Both the position numbers and the translations under genes were made by a program. Below, one piece after another: positions 63,601 to 64,000 of a stretch of DNA of 64,000 bases. The stretch is from a bacterium (GTDB lineage Bacteria > Hinthialibacterota > Hinthialibacteria > H5-UNCL2). Position 1 is the first letter of the stretch. Each line of letters begins with the position of its first letter. Location: the NCBI GenBank assembly GCA_015075175.1, contig JABTUV010000002.1, positions 273,581 to 337,580 on the forward strand, in the 5' to 3' direction. Below the pieces are notes generated by a model. The model was not told the DNA's origin. It searched no databases and saw only the letters and a list, made by a program, of their open reading frames with translations.

Positions 63601-63991
63601 TGATCCCAACGGCAACATCACGCGCTATCGGTGGGATTTCGAGGGTGGGAACCTGTCGGAGAACGCCGAGGGAGCGCCGCGCGTGGTGGCGGAGGCGCCG
63701 TGGAGCCGCACCTCCGTCGGGGTGGCGCCGGGCCGCGGCCAATTCTGCTGGACTGACAGCCCCGGCGGCAACTATACGCCCAATACCAACGCCTCCCTGC
63801 GCACTTTTCCGGTCGATCTCAGTTCCGCGACCACCGGTTTCCTGCGCTTCTATCAACGTTACAACTTCGGCGGCGGCGACTTCGGGTACTTGGAAAGAAG
63901 CGTGGACGGCGGCAGAACCTGGCAGAGCATAAGCTCTTATTCCAGCACCTTCAACTCCTGGCACCAGGTCAAGCCGAATACTGCATACTAG
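60692..63991 (+). CDS. large secreted PKD-domain protein with N-terminal dockerin-like repeats
   Basis: I start at ATG 60692 (GAGG nine bases upstream); the frame gives 1,099 residues to a TAG at 63989-63991. After a signal peptide (IMILALAVWAPGAPAA) come two dockerin-like calcium loops (GDINRSGRVDGEDLV, DFDLDKNGVVEVSD). A beta-propeller-like region follows (about 95-390). At least five PKD-type domains come next, with RWDFDGDGRFDR, RYDFDGDGVDDYT, EWDFDNNGTFDY, EWHFGDG and RWDFEGGN. A jelly-roll insert lies near 790-880 and a MAM/CBM-like end region has FYQRYNFGGGDFGYLERSVDGG. The sequence stops in mid-domain at WHQVKPNTAY, so the true C terminus is probably missing. Confidence 0.85.
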   Translation: MTRRLLFMRAGTLVIMILALAVWAPGAPAAPGDINRSGRVDGEDLVELARRIGQPTDPNDARDFDLDKNGVVEVSDQGLLQRNFGLRGVAAAMWVSDTSGHRVRKLSPLSGRVLAEVSGFAAVSRLVVGPNNDAYLADSGSIFRLSGELLGAYSISSGTGFHGRVAGFGTNLWHDVNVADGRLWVINKTMGRLYRIEPSAFSVAGYNVIAGTGHHSVFVVSGGGNIAVDGPRGVIWMAWGTRSAVLRMRTDAPDGYNPVNDTGYHTMPSVTSPGLVSLDPTTGRLWVTRAGSEISLLSADGNTLTAGQSGLSTLNEIAADAKNGGCWFARSNTTLGLVDSAAANILLSTTTFAKPLQLVPMRDTGWLWFVENDRDPVLVTQRGDVVLRRAVDGRFAGASVNPLPPDARSPVVDLLISNAEPSVGGNVNFTAFVLEQREPVVAYRWDFDGDGRFDRTTSTASTSFAYNRQMLALPMVEAIDDRGFSGFSGRRTVVPGYLAAVVEATPTAGDLPLLVQFTGSYFDPLGTATVLNYRYDFDGDGVDDYTSPTNPNASFTYQAAGEFDATFKITFVGGRVSTAVVRISTNRAGPTAVAGVDKTGGVRPLTVTFYSDQSSDADGQILLYEWDFDNNGTFDYAAVTSQPVPYTYANEGDYTATLRVTDNSGLTDTDSVAVRVGPPTPIAVASAAPTLGHAPLDVQFTGDQSQGVGASLVRYEWHFGDGDLTLNPDGFPTRQLFVGTYTSTGADDITSLQAGVLDASPSAGQTLGNRTWTLRSDDDGVFSWANIFGGFTRVHGYCHIYLYSPAAQTLRIQYRSRTATRFWVNGALIHAATYVGVLPGTETVVPLQLAAGWNQLLVSCASNGSAWELGYRITDALGRGVVLPYRVNLPTAGTPAGYYVSNNVPNTNHTYAQPGLYWAQLIVTDARGYSDRATAAVTVVHATAPIAFAQATPNQGPAPLLVQLTGTGTNDPNGNITRYRWDFEGGNLSENAEGAPRVVAEAPWSRTSVGVAPGRGQFCWTDSPGGNYTPNTNASLRTFPVDLSSATTGFLRFYQRYNFGGGDFGYLERSVDGGRTWQSISSYSSTFNSWHQVKPNTAY

Positions 63992-64000
63992 ATCGATGTT

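Overview
This is a GC-rich bacterial window of 64 kb. Both termini are open: the first gene runs off the left edge and the last gene ends 9 bp from the right edge. The taxonomic hints are pseudopilins with a FTLIELLIVVAI leader and a HAQIRAKVARVQ-type helix, very large secreted parallel beta-helix proteins, Thr-Pro linkers, dockerin-like calcium repeats and a PKD-domain protein. That mix is typical of uncultivated lineages such as Sumerlaeota, Hydrogenedentota or Lentisphaerota. There is no rRNA, tRNA or marker set here to settle it.

Layout. 1-5.0 kb: HPr-kinase-like ATPase (partial), antitoxin-like peptide, GT4 glycosyltransferase, M48 lipoprotein protease, coupled DtxR/FeoA and Fur metalloregulators, and a 4-TM protein. 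5.2-9.6 kb: M14 carboxypeptidase, alpha/beta hydrolase and a metzincin-type protease, with hairpin repeats between them. 9.7-21.3 kb: beta-propeller glycosidase-like protein, cassette A (two beta-helix proteins plus an inverted pseudopilin), a serine beta-lactamase-fold hydrolase and a MocD-MocE-NqrF-like fusion. 21.4-33.4 kb: MNT/HEPN pair, a peptide-binding protein / S9 peptidase / URO-D / hydrolase operon, a papain-like protease, and a dockerin-bearing metalloprotease locus broken by frameshifts. 33.7-43.1 kb: PRC-barrel protein, sugar ABC binding protein and ATPase without a permease, PanE, a frameshifted FNR-like regulator, a frameshifted GT39-like glycosyltransferase carrying a repeat array, UppP and a response regulator. 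43.4-50.6 kb: a DnaE homologue lacking its catalytic motifs, PrmC, MurA and an RlmI-like methyltransferase. 50.7-56.8 kb: cassette B (pseudopilin and two beta-helix proteins in one operon). 57.1-64 kb: iron-type ABC binding protein and permease without an ATPase, a ChrB C-terminal-domain protein, and a PKD/dockerin protein.

The most striking signal is a recurring palindrome, TGGTNNNACCA (best form GTGGTAATACCAC), placed on or beside promoters. It is found upstream of the beta-propeller gene, both beta-helix cassettes, the inverted pseudopilin, the peptide-uptake/peptidase operon and (as a weaker match) the MocDEF-like fusion. The two cassette promoters share a TTGAC(A/T) box, a 17-bp spacer and a TAATAC box buried in the operator. 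This looks like one regulon of a GntR/FadR-type repressor encoded elsewhere. It would co-control secreted beta-helix proteins, pseudopilins and polymer degradation or uptake functions. The four beta-helix proteins also share a C-terminal W-x-(V/L/I)-Y tail.

Several genes are interrupted by single-base frameshifts, mostly of the kind expected from missing bases (beta-helix A1, URO-D, DnaE-like, MurA, FNR-like and others). I read most of these as probable sequence errors, not true pseudogenes, but raw reads are needed to decide. The window is also rich in dispersed hairpin repeats of at least five families.
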